Assembly (NCBI GenBank): GCA_026874595.1
Contig: CM049311.1
Coordinates: 19,898,176-19,962,175 of the forward strand
Direction of reading: 5' to 3'
Source of the DNA: Sipunculus nudus
Taxonomy: Eukaryota; Annelida; Sipuncula; Golfingiida; Sipunculidae
DNA length: 64,000 nucleotides
In this document: in pieces, positions 24,232-35,189 of the stretch
Position numbering within the stretch: the stretch's first letter is position 1
Layout: each line of letters starts with the position of its first letter
The notes under the pieces: model-generated
Database searches by the model: none
Told to the model about the DNA's origin: nothing
Seen by the model: the letters and a program-made list of their open reading frames with translations, nothing else
Program-made: the position numbers and the translations under genes

Positions 24232-25136
24232 TTTGAATCCATAACTGAATTTATATTGTAGAAAGAAAAATGTGAAGGGGAAGAATGAGCAAATTTCTCG
24301 TAAAAATGTCTCCTTAACCCCTCCCCCCCAGTCATTATGAAGTGGCATGGCTGAGACCTTTTGTTTTAAGCTTCTTCCTTGAGACATAACACAAACCGAC
24401 ATGTTGTTTACCCTGTTCGGTATACCCGAAATTAAATAACCCCAACCCTAGTCCTAAAAAATAAGATTTTCTGGGAAGGTAAAATACAAACAAGTGTTTC
24501 AGTTTAATTCGTGTTTGGTACACAAGGGTTAATATCACCCTTACCCTAAAACAAACACAATACAGTTTTCCATGAACTAATAAAAATGGGCTAGTCGAAC
24601 CAACGCAATGAAATGGTGAACAAACTCAATGAAAACTGCTGAAATTTACCTCAAAGCATTCGGCGCAAACACACATACAACGAAATACATACAAACAATT
24701 TAAGCTGCATCGACGCTCGATATAAAACAGACCACAGACATTCTTGTCCAAATGAGGGCTTAAGCTATAGCATGGCATACTAACGCGTGGCCACGCGATA
24801 CTAACGCGTGGGAACGAGATAATTATCGCGTGGGAACGAGATACTATCGCGTGGGAACGAGATAATTATCGCGTGGGAACGAGATACTATCTCGTGGGAA
24901 CGAGATAATTATCGCGTGGCCACGAGATACTATCTCGTGGGAACGAGATAATTATCGCGTGGCCACGAGATACTTTCGCGTGGGAACGAGATAATTATCG
25001 CGTGGGAACGAGATATTATCTCGTGGGAACGAGATAATTATCGCGTGGCCACGAGATACTATCGCGTGGGAACGAGATAAAAAATAATTTTGTGCATGTC
25101 CTATACGAGCCACCGTACGAGCCACCGTAGCTTTTA

Positions 25137-26857
25137 ATCAAAGTACATGTTATTTTAATGTATGCAGTTTCTGATATTTACTCATCTGTAACATGTTAGT
25201 ACAATAAAAATATTTAATTATCTTTATAGGCCTAGAGAACCTCTCAGTCAATGATTACAAAGAACATGTTGACGTCTTAATTTTACTTTCATTGTCATTA
25301 TTGAGCAGAATTTAAAGTAGCTTTAAAAAAATCATGTATTGATTATTCTGTCATCCGACCAGGAATCCGACTAGCCCAGTTTAATCGGACTTAAAACTAT
25401 TATATAGCCCTTGTCATATATATTCAATATATCGCAGGGCCTATATGACAATAATATTGCTGATTATTGCATTCAATCAAATTGTGCTGACATTGACCTC
25501 GCATCCAACTCCCGACATCTTGCTTTCCGTCTTACCTTATCAGCTTCCGGTTAACGGGGTTTCCCGTTGGTTGCAGCTGGCGACAGTTTTATATTTTTTC
25601 GTCTCAGCTGACCACCAGGAGCGCTGTATGTAAGGTCAGGGACGCAGTGGAGAACAATATGGCGTCAAATTAACATCTGTATATCTGAGTGTTTCATTGT
25701 AAACGGCGTCATTACGTCTATCACTGACTCACCGAGGTGAACTGCGTAAACACCAGTGGTTATCTGTATGCATTGATAAAATTAAGTGTTACAAAACTGC
25801 TGAGAGCCAAACACAAGGCGAGTTAATGTGCTGATGCGTGACTGAAGGCCCTTTGTGGCCCTGGAGCTGTTTGAAAATGAATGAATGAATCGTGCCAGTG
25901 ATGATAAACGTGTTTATTGGCGTTAACTTGTGATGTATTGGGTCCACCCATTATGATTCATATTATTGTTTCCTCATAACGATTGGCATGTAGGTGGTTT
26001 TAATACATGTGGCATGAGAGGTTTATTCTGGATTTTTCTATCGCTCCGTTTTATTTTCGACTGTTCCAGCGCCAGCCTGCCAGTTTAGAAAATTTTCTGA
26101 CATCTTGTGACGCACCAATTATTGTGTAATGTCAGTTGCGTTGATCTGTAGTTTTAATGTTTATATGGACTGCAAATAAGAGATTGACAAGACAAAACAG
26201 GAAGGTGGGATATTTTAAAGTTCTGAATATTTTCTTTTGTTAGCTGCAAAATCATTTTATAAATTTAAAAATGTCTTTTGATAAATGTATTTTATAAATA
26301 AACTTACAAATTATAAAAGAACAAGTTTTTTTTCTTTTAATTAGTTTAAGGAAGGGAACAAAGATTGCTGTCAATTAGATATTATTTAGGCGAGGTTTAA
26401 ATATTTACATAGTTAAAAGGGGCAGCACAAAAAATACTTTCCATGAATTTCCCCTTAATTCATGCTTCTTTATGGATTTCCTCACTTTATTTGACTGGTT
26501 GGGATATCTGAAAATCCATGAAACATCCAGACTCAAACCCTACAGTCTCATGATCAGAAGATTCACAAATTTATACAGCAACCAACTGTGCCACAAGTGA
26601 TTTGATACTGGATTAACTTATTTCAGTTTAATTTGTATCTTAAGGTTAAACACTGGATAATCAGATTATAGGTAGTAGGTTTCCAACAAATTGTGCTCTG
26701 TATGCCGAAATGAATGTGTGCATGTATTAGCGCTGTGAGTCCGACTATTGGAGAGTTGGTGCTATATAAAATACTATTTTTTATTATTAATTTGATGTTA
26801 TTGAACTGAATCAGATCGACTGAGCTTGTGGTGATCGTGGTATTTTCGTTTTTACAG
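25137..26857. other. FRS2 upstream region (promoter, 5' non-coding exon and intron expected)
   Basis: No coding exon. The stretch 25500-25760 is more GC-balanced and has a candidate donor (tatGTAAGG near 25629), so it could hold the first non-coding FRS2 exon. This is inferred from position and from the acceptor at 26857. Confidence 0.35.
26521..26600 (-). repeat. tRNA-derived SINE head
   Basis: On the minus strand TGGCACAGTTGG (26593-26582) fits a pol III A box and GGTTTGAGTC (26539-26530) fits a B box, 43 bp apart as in tRNA genes. It lies in the presumed FRS2 5' UTR intron. No canonical tRNA fold is intact. Confidence 0.5.
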
Positions 26858-26914
26858 GGTCTCTAAGGACACTATGCATGGAAAACGGCGAAGTTGATCT
26901 ACACACCTCCAGAC
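26858..26914 (+). promoter_or_regulatory. FRS2 5' UTR segment downstream of a splice acceptor
   Basis: A pyrimidine-rich tract and acceptor (ttttcgtttttacag, AG at 26856-26857) precede this short leader. This implies at least one upstream non-coding exon, whose position I could not fix; 25500-25760 is a plausible place. The leader holds two upstream ATGs. Confidence 0.6.
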
Positions 26915-26934
26915 ATGGGATGCACTCACTCTAG
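26878..26934 (+). promoter_or_regulatory. Upstream ORF overlapping the FRS2 start codon
   Basis: ATG 26878 opens an 18-codon reading frame ending TAG at 26932-26934. It runs across the FRS2 ATG (26915) in another frame. A second uORF, ATG 26874 to TGA 26895-26897, has seven codons and ends before the main start. Such uORFs usually lower translation of the main frame; the effect here is inferred. Confidence 0.5.
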
Positions 26935-28105
26935 TGCTGATGAAGGCAACTTGCGTGTCTTCAGGGTTATGAATGTTGATGAACGGGGCCAGGAACGAAA
27001 CCCTGGGAAGATAGAGATCACAGATAATGACCTCATCCTGTATCAACGTGACAAAGAACCCACCAGGTGGCCATTACGGTGCCTCCGTAGATATGGGTTT
27101 GACTCAGAACTGTTTTCCTTTGAAAGTGGGCGAAGATGCCCCACTGGTCCAGGCATTTATTTATTCCGATGCCAGAGAGCGGAGGCGTTATTTAACCTTC
27201 TACAGGAATGTGTAGCCAAGGCAGGACAGGATGATCAGCAGTTAGCCAGAACCGCTGACAGATCGTCTAACCTGCCAGTCGGTGTCTCTGATGTACCGTT
27301 ACAGAATGGTAACCTTGCAGCAAGTGCCACTCCTCAATATAACAACCACACAGAAATGTACGTCAACGGGGACATTGGAGTGGAGCAGAGGCACAGTGTG
27401 TCCCAGCTTGCTAATAATGTGCCAAATGATAGTCAGGATATACACGAGTACGTCAATACTCCAGTAGCACAAGGGTCACTGTCTAACGGTGCTGCTGCTG
27501 TACCAGAAGCTGTACCAGCCACTAATGGCCCAAGGAAACCAGTCAAGTATGCGGAGTTAGATCTTCCAAAGAGGGAAGCGGTATCGCCCAGAGGTAGACT
27601 GCCCAGCACACAAGGAGATGGCGCTGAAGCGGTCCTCCAAGTGGACACCAACTCTAGTCAAGTTATGTATATAAACGTAGGGCCAGGAGACTCCCAGCAG
27701 AACTCTGATGTTTTCTTACCTGATAATGCCGCCCCGCCACGGTCGTTGCCATTGTCACCAAGTAGTGACCAGCACAGTTATGCAAATTTACACCTGGTGG
27801 GGAATGCCGGGACTAGTCGGCCACACAACTACAAAGAGAAGTGGGGTGGTCGCACCATTAACTACATACAAGTTGACATCCAGTCAAATGAAAATGGTAA
27901 CGGTGCAAGTAACGTGCCCGCTTCACCTATCAGTGTTTGTTCCTCATCCAACCTTGACTCGCCTAGTCGTAAAACTGAAAGCTACGCCAAAATTGATATT
28001 GACCGCACACTGGCTTTGGCAAATTCTGCAAAACAGAGCTTGCATAATGAAGAGGAAGGATGCAGGAAAACTCGCCATAACAGCAACATTGACGAACTTG
28101 CGTAG
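26915..28105 (+). CDS. FRS2: FRS2/FRS3-like FGF receptor substrate adaptor
   Basis: 396 residues in one exon. I chose ATG 26915 because it gives MGCTHSS, an N-myristoylation/palmitoylation-type start as in FRS2; the frame is open a further seven codons upstream but has no ATG there. Residues ~13-105 are an IRS-type PTB domain with near-identical CLRRYGFDSELFSFESGRRC (vertebrate CLRRYGYDSNLFSFESGRRC). The tail carries YxN motifs at Tyr142, 149, 179 (EYVNT, as in human), 252 and 289 (GRB2-type), YxxL at 212, and SHP2-type NYIQVDI at 317 and SYAKIDIDRT at 357. The C-terminus CRKTRHNSNIDELA matches the family's SRKTRHNSTDLPM. Family role: membrane-anchored docking protein linking FGF and neurotrophin receptors to GRB2/SOS and SHP2, hence RAS-MAPK. 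Human FRS2 is about 510 residues; this one is shorter in the linker. FRS2 and FRS3 cannot be told apart here; an invertebrate single-copy ancestor is likely. Confidence 0.95.
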   Translation: MGCTHSSADEGNLRVFRVMNVDERGQERNPGKIEITDNDLILYQRDKEPTRWPLRCLRRYGFDSELFSFESGRRCPTGPGIYLFRCQRAEALFNLLQECVAKAGQDDQQLARTADRSSNLPVGVSDVPLQNGNLAASATPQYNNHTEMYVNGDIGVEQRHSVSQLANNVPNDSQDIHEYVNTPVAQGSLSNGAAAVPEAVPATNGPRKPVKYAELDLPKREAVSPRGRLPSTQGDGAEAVLQVDTNSSQVMYINVGPGDSQQNSDVFLPDNAAPPRSLPLSPSSDQHSYANLHLVGNAGTSRPHNYKEKWGGRTINYIQVDIQSNENGNGASNVPASPISVCSSSNLDSPSRKTESYAKIDIDRTLALANSAKQSLHNEEEGCRKTRHNSNIDELA

Positions 28106-29960
28106 TTACCCTGGGGTAAGGAAGGTATTGGAATTTGTAAATACAAATACATAAGACAACTTAGTAAATGGTTGTACTCAATGCTCCATGTATACTATGT
28201 AAAAGCAGAAAAATATTGAGTGATTTGGAATAATCTAATTTTATGTTGATTTGTTAAATATTTGCTAGTGAATTACTGTAAGTGTTCAACCTTTATAAGA
28301 ATTTCGCCCTTCGGTGGGGTCACTGAGGAAGGGAGCCAGTTGCAGACATCTAGAACTGAGTATTAAAGTATCAGCCCAGTCATTGTACATTAACTGGCTT
28401 CCCCTCTTACTGCTTGCTGATGCATGGTTGGTTTAAACATCTCTGTTGGTAAAATTTTTGTTACCGTTTACAGAAAATAGTAACAACAGCTGTAAGAATA
28501 CCAACCAGATAGACTGATCATGATAATGGCTTTGCATATCTGAAGGTTCCTAGCTTGGTGGGGGGGGGTGGGATTCTGGTGTGGTCATGCCTGCTAGTGG
28601 ATGTACAGGTTTCATCAATGTACCTGTGGATGCTGTTGTCATCTGGACTCCTCAGATATCTCTGCTTGCCCCCTGGGTACTCTGGTGGCTGGAACGACTC
28701 CTTGCTTGGCTAGGTCACAATTTAGTGACATCTCCATCTTTGGCTCCAATCAAAATTTAAGCCAAGGGAGCACCCAGGGAACCAGTCTCAGGCCCTTCCA
28801 ACTTGAGCACTCTGAGGGCTTAATATATATCTTCAGTCAGTAATACTAACCAGATATCATACATTAGTACTGGCCCATGTGATAAACCCAGCAAAAATAC
28901 AGAAAATACTATTGAAAGTTATAGAACCACAACAGCCAAATCATTTAAGAAGTCAACAGAATATTTTTTCAGATCACTCAAATTTTTTAGGCACTGTTTT
29001 TGATGAAAATGCAGGATTAGTGTGCAATCAGCTTTTGTGTTTCACTGGGAGACGTTCAAACTTGGTACTTAATGGTTACACACTTACATGTGGCTTTTTC
29101 ATGCATTCATTCAGTGTCAGTTTTAGGATCATATTTATGTGAGATGGAGCACTGTAGATTTAAGTCCAGTGTCTGTCTGTAACCTAAAAGCTGTCATTGC
29201 TTTTCACTTGTAATCAGTGGCTGGATGCTATTTTGTCAGTTGGCACAACTGTGTATCAAACATCTCATTATAGTCTGTTTCATTCCCTCATGTCCACTTG
29301 TTTTTTGCTATTAAAATTGTTATTATTTACATTTCAAGGATAACATTTATAGTGTAGGGTAGAGGAATAAAGGACCTAATTTTCAACAAGATAAATAATT
29401 ACCTACATTACACCGAGGTAAAGTAACATAATTATTTAAGAATATGAGAAATCAGTCTACATTTTACAAAATTCAGACCCACTTATGGCAGCCAAGGCCA
29501 TAAGTCACATTGACAGCTGTTGATTGGATGAAGTCATGTAAACACTATAAAAATAAAACATATAACCAGCTGAAACAAACATGGCTCCTAATGCAGGAGT
29601 CATCATATCTGCCAGGTCATTGTGAAGAGACTAAAAAGTTTTTAATTGCCATATTAGATTGTTACTTCCACATGTAGTTTTCTAGGAAATGATTGAAAAA
29701 TATAAACTTTAAAAAATTCTACCAAAAAACAGTTGGACAGCAGGTAGTGAAATGGACTCTAGTCTATTGGTTGTCTCACAAGATTCATTATTTGGTCTCA
29801 GTCCCCCCAGGGTAATATAAATATGTACTTAATGAACAAGAATTTTCTTATTAAACTCAGGTAATGAGTGCTCATACTTTCATGCTGTCAGTAACAGTTC
29901 TTGGTCTTTTGAATGTCCATTGATTGCCATTTTCTTAATCAAAACCAAGAATTGTTTCTT
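28106..29960 (+). other. Probable FRS2 3' UTR and downstream sequence
   Basis: No gene recognised. AATAAA at 29366-29371 is a possible polyadenylation signal for FRS2, but the 3' end cannot be fixed from sequence alone. There is a poly-G run at 28560-28567. Confidence 0.4.
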
Positions 29961-29970
29961 CATAAATTCA

Positions 29971-30192
29971 GGTTGTACAAACTTTACAAATAAACATTAC
30001 TTTCAAACATACAGAGATTTACATTAAGGAGTATATAAATATATGGCAGAAGTATAAACATTTTCTTATTATCTATCCATAGGTTGTACAAACTTTACAA
30101 ATAAACATTACTTTCAAACATACAGAGATTTACATTAAGGAGTATATAAATATATGGCAGAAGTATAAACATTTTCTTATTATCTATCCATA
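29971..30192. repeat. Perfect 111-bp tandem duplication
   Basis: 29971-30081 is repeated at 30082-30192, beginning 'ggttgtacaaactttacaaa' and ending 'tatctatccata'. I saw no differences by eye. Confidence 0.92.
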
Positions 30193-33100
30193 CCAATGTA
30201 TACTTTCTGCCATTCTGAGTAATATTTAAACTCATGAGGTCCAGTTTGTTTAAAAATAAAAAATAAAACCACAAGTCAAGGAAGCATCATTTAATATAAA
30301 AAATAACAATGTATAATGTACATGAACATCCTGCCAGATAAATTTTTCAGATATATCATGTGCTCCTATGTTTACTTTTGTGAAACTTGAAAATTTGCAT
30401 TTGTTTTCCATTTGAAAAAAAGTATGAATAACTTGTGAATGTTAATCATTCAGTTAGTCCTTGAAACTCAAACAGTGCAAATTAGTCAAAATTATGAAAG
30501 ATATAACAAGCCCATATGAAACATGCATAGCAAGTACATTAAGACAAGTATAGTGTAAGCTATGGTGAAGTACATGAGGTCTGTATGTGATGAAACAAAT
30601 ACTGTGATGAAACATTTGTATATTTAGTGTACTTGAGTACAAGTACATGGGTTCTACACTTGAGTACAGGTACTTTTAATCCTTTATATTACAAATCATT
30701 TAAAAAAGTGCAGCATCTCAAATGGCAAACTTTTGTGCATTATGATAAAATTCCAACTTTGTTGGATTCCTTTATGGATCATTTTGTCATCCTCACAAAC
30801 ACACAGCAGAAACATTAAAGTGTGTACTTACAAGTTTGGTCAAAATGTAACAACTTACGCACCTCATGTCACGGCATACCAGACCCATAGAAAATTGGTC
30901 ATTTGAACTAAGCTTATTATACTTAAGAACATGAGTTGGTTCTAGTAAAAAAAATATATACATGTTTATTGGCAAACATTTTTTCATTGTATTGTAAGTA
31001 CTTGATATATGTTCAACTTATTAACTGGTAGATTAATTTGTGTAGGGTGGATCTCAACTAACGTGTAAGGGACATGACGCACAATTTAAATATCTCAAAC
31101 TACATGGATCTGCTGACTACAAGTGTGTTCAGGTTTATATTGGTTTTAAACTTTATACCCCAGGCAATATATCTACACAAGCTGAGGAGCATACTGCCAA
31201 AATGACACAGTGAGGTCATTCATGCATTTATTAAAAGGTATTATTTTACCAACTTTTACAGGGCATTGTTTATTACAGTTTGGTACAGTTACATTTATTA
31301 GTTTATTACAAGTTGTTAGTGAACCATGTTTCACAAATGTGACTATTTTGTACTTAAGCTTTAGTTGTTGTGTGTGATATGGGCATATGAACTCCCACAT
31401 ATATAACTTAAGGCCTGGATAAACTGAGCACTTCACCGTGCAGCACTTAATGAATGGCTGGGTATTTTGCAGCACTGCAAAGCAGAGAAAGCTGAACTTT
31501 TTCGTCTTTGCTATGCAATGTTGCACAGTGCATCATTTGGTGTGAACACTCTTGAAAGTGTATAAGCATGTACCGAGATTTTTTGTGGTGCAGCATTCAT
31601 TGTGGACAGGCCGTGACATGGTTTGAAGTCCATGTTCACTCTATGTTATTATTGCAGACAAGTGCCCATGGCATAAAACTATCATTGTTTAAATACTTAC
31701 AACTCGCAACTCTGTAATAAACTTTTAAATCTTTATAAAGTTACAACTGATCCTTTCATATGACTAGGCACAAAATATAAGAATTATTTTATGCCATAAG
31801 CTGCCATATTTCAAGCCAAAAAAAAACAGAAATATATGCATTAGTGACTTAGTACATAAATTGCCTTAATTCACCCACTAGGGTGGAATGGTTTACAGCT
31901 TAATCTTGGGGCGGGGGGGGGGGGGCCCACAAGCTACTGCTTATAATCAAGGTGTTTCATGATCTTATGTCTAACCCATAAGGTTTAACCATGTTGTCCT
32001 TTGTTAAAAGTATATAATCTTTTTGACATTTCCATGTATTGTATTGTCGGATTGGCACACATCTATTGACACTAACAAGATCTTACACTTACATGACAGA
32101 CTGTAATCTCAGTTTATAATATTGACAAGACATGTGGCATGACAAGACAAGGCACAACATGAAATTATTACAATTATTTGTTTGAAATTTGGATAAGTTT
32201 TGTATGTTGCTGTCCCTGACAAAGTTCTTTTTTTTTTCATGAGATTTTAACATTAAATGTATCATAAAAACGATGCTTTTATAAGTAAAAAATACTAAAA
32301 TCTCAGTGTAGATATATGGTTTAGTAACAGTAAAAGATTTATTCCCAAAAGGAAATAGTCTTTAATTGACTGTACTATTCTACACTTACTTGCCATTAAC
32401 TGAAACCATTAATTGAAATGTGCCTTTTTTTTACTATCAGACAATTGCACATATGCTGTATTGGTATTATTGAGGTACACATGTATATAGATACAAGTGT
32501 GCCACAGTAGCATTTGTACAACTTGATTTTGTATGAGTTAAAATCTTGATTATATGCTGGTATTCCCAGCAGATGGAGTCTGGGCATAATATTCCTGATA
32601 TTTATCATAGCATTCTGACTTCATTGGATCTGTAGACTCCCAGCATCAAAGTGAATGATGTATGATGCCATATATTAAAAACACTAAATTGTCATTGTTG
32701 CCATCTTTATCAGTATTGTTTGTATATCTGATTGATATTGTTCAGGTAGCTAGGAGGTATGCCTGCCATTATTATGTTAATATTACCTGTAGAGCAGGGC
32801 TTATCACTTTATTCATGTTGACTGGGCTTATTATCAGCAGAGAGTGATAGCATTGTTGTGATATACCTTGTATGCTAGTTACCTGTGTCATACCTGTATA
32901 TGACAATGTATTATTATCATCATCTTCATCATTGTCAAGTCACTGCCGTCGTATTCCCCACCACCTTGCATAGTGTATTAGTAACTTATCATACAATTCT
33001 GTTTTTGGTGTTTTGTTTGCGAGGGTTTCAAATTTACAGTTCACGAAAGGGAAATTGTCACAAAAATTATAACCATCATGAATATGACACCTGACCTTCA

Positions 33101-33759
33101 CAGGTGAACATTCGTACTATTTAGTCTTATCAATTAACATCTCATATGCATTATCTGCACCTTCAGTGCCAAATGGCTAAAGAAGGATATAATAACTAAT
33201 AAGTTATCTTTTTATCACCTGAAATTAAAGACTGATATTGTAAGTGATGTCAGACCAGTTATGAACAGGATTTTCACTGGTTCAGTATTCCTGTGTCTTC
33301 ATCAAATAATTGTATAATGTATGGCTATATTCTTAGGTGTGTTCTGGCATTGTAAAGATGAACCCTCGCAAAACACTGAAAAAAAAGAAAATAATAAAAA
33401 TTTACCCTTGTGTATATGAAGCTAACCGTAGTATAGTGTTTTATGAGGAGGTTAACTACTCAACGTCCACATTTGATTCAGTTACCAGGTTTATGAGAAT
33501 ATGGTTGGTACAGCCTGTCAGAATTGTTCATTCGTTAAAAAATAGATTGGTCAAAACACTCAAGGGTCATTGTCAAATTTACTCTTAAGTCAAGTGAAAA
33601 AAAAAATCATAAAGAGCTTGGCTCTGTGATATATTTTTGAGTATTTTTCTAAAGAAAAAAAAACTGTTTGATAGTCAGAGATATTAATCACATAGGGTCA
33701 TACTTCAGCGGCATAAAGATGTGAACAAGCATCGTCTGCTTATTGATGTATTATATAAC
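30193..33759. other. Non-coding AT-rich sequence
   Basis: No coding signature, RNA gene or repeat family recognised. It contains short homopolymer runs (poly-G at 31911-31925). Confidence 0.5.
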
Positions 33760-33990
33760 AGCTGGTCAGCTGAGTTGTAACAAACTTGGCTGTCTCCTCT
33801 GGCCACCAGAGTTTGATTCCTGGCATGGCTATGAGATACGGTTGTAGTGATCATCCAAGGGCTGCAGTTTTCTCCAGGTCCTATGCTTTCTTACTCCCCT
33901 ACAAATTAAAGAGGGCCACCATCCAAGCCATGGCAAATTATTTCTATAACCAGTTTCACAATCCATGTAAAATAAAGTTGCATGATTTCA
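33760..33990 (+). repeat. Degenerate SINE with tRNA-like head and conserved-core-like body
   Basis: 'gtcagctgagttgtaacaaa' and 'gagtttgattcctggc' (33810-33825) resemble decayed A and B boxes. The following 'cagttttctccaggtc...tttcttactcccctacaaa' resembles the widespread metazoan SINE core (ttttctcc.ggt..t..ggtttcctccc). It ends in an AT-rich 'aaaataaag' tail. Confidence 0.5.
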
Positions 33991-34129
33991 CACTGCTTTG
34001 ATTAAACAAAAAAATATGGATGGGTTACAGTTTGCCCTTGTGGCTTTGAAAACAAAAAATTTCCTTGTCGCTGTCTAGTTCACTAATAAGACTTTGGTCA
34101 AAACAAATCCTGGAAATAAAGATTTTGCA

Positions 34130-34610
34130 TTTTAAGTACTTGGATAACCACTCTAAGTTCTAAAAAGTATTCTTCGGTTTTAAAAAATATGTAGTTCAGG
34201 TTAAAATTGTGTGTAGTTCTGGTCAAAATTGCAACAAATAAAAATAAAAACACTAATCAGCCATGGTTGCTTAAAGGGGTTTTTACTAATAAGTTTAATC
34301 AGTATATTTAAGTGTATGAAAAAGTATTTTTATATATTGAATTGTGTTTAATGAAATGGCAAATAAGGGAGTACTTGCATAACCACTGTGTAAGTTTTGA
34401 AAAGTATTCATCAGTTTTAAAAGATATGTAGGTCAGGTTTCAATTGTGTGTAATTCAGGTCACAAAAATAAAAACACAAATAAGCCATGGGTGCTTGAAG
34501 GGGTTTTCACAAATAAGTTTAATGAGTATATATAAGTATATGTATTTTTATATATTAAATGGTGTTTAATGAAATGGCATATAAATGAGTATATGTCATT
34601 AGACAATAAT
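34130..34610. repeat. Degenerate direct duplication, ~235-bp period
   Basis: 'gtacttggataaccactcta' (34137) resembles 'gtacttgcataaccactgtg' (34372). Both halves continue through 'aaataaaaacac', 'aaggggtttt', 'taagtttaat' and 'gtgtttaatgaaatggca'. Confidence 0.8.
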
Positions 34611-35136
34611 AGATGATTCTTAATGGTCAGTTTTTACTTGGCTTTTTGTATGTCAAATTGGTTGTGGTCTCAGTGGCTGACAAAAAAGACCACTGTTACC
34701 GGTAGAGCCTTTATTGAACGTGTGATTTTCAGATGCCCCAACTCAGAGGAATCCCCTGAAATAACCATAGCTGAAAATAGATACACTGCTAATGTAAGGA
34801 CATAAATCATTTGAAATGCCTGTATAATTTAGACATATGATGTGCATTTAACGTAAGGGTATTACGCTGTACATGTATAATGGTCAGAATAATCCGTGCT
34901 GTAATAGGATACAGTGCTGGTATTGGTTATTTCTGTATTGGTCATATTGCCGCCAGTCACTGCTCCTGTGTTCATGATAATCAATTGTATATATGTTAGA
35001 TGAGTTCTGTTCTGTGTATCATGCTACCAGAGGCCTTATTTATATGTACAGCAGCTTTATAGTAATGTGTACGGTCAGTGAGGTATGTCTGCCTGTAAGT
35101 ATGTGGTTATATCAACGCTAGAATCCACCTGATTCA

Positions 35137-35137
<1 letters not shown>

Positions 35138-35187
<50 letters not shown>
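35138..35187. repeat. (TA)n microsatellite
   Basis: About 24 uninterrupted TA units. Confidence 0.97.

Positions 35188-35189
<2 letters not shown>

Larger units (their letters stand above)
22793..25128. mobile_element. Foldback element, copy 2 (head-to-tail with copy 1)
   Basis: Same ends, arms (22830-23105 and 24783-25080) and centre as copy 1, beginning directly after it at 'tacggtggctcg'. The right end carries a doubled 'cgagccaccgta'. A direct repeat agctttt(a) flanks the pair as a whole (20731-20738 and 25129-25136), suggesting one insertion of a dimer or later duplication inside one element. Confidence 0.85.

Noticed and set aside
22501-25100. Regularly spaced short repeats resembling a CRISPR array
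   Set aside because: The repeats are near-palindromes with 4-6-bp spacers, arranged as inverted arms of a foldback element in a eukaryotic genome; there are no unique spacers or cas genes.
27708-28154. 148-codon plus-strand ORF
   Set aside because: It lies within the FRS2 coding exon in another frame and has no family similarity; FRS2 motifs are in the main frame.
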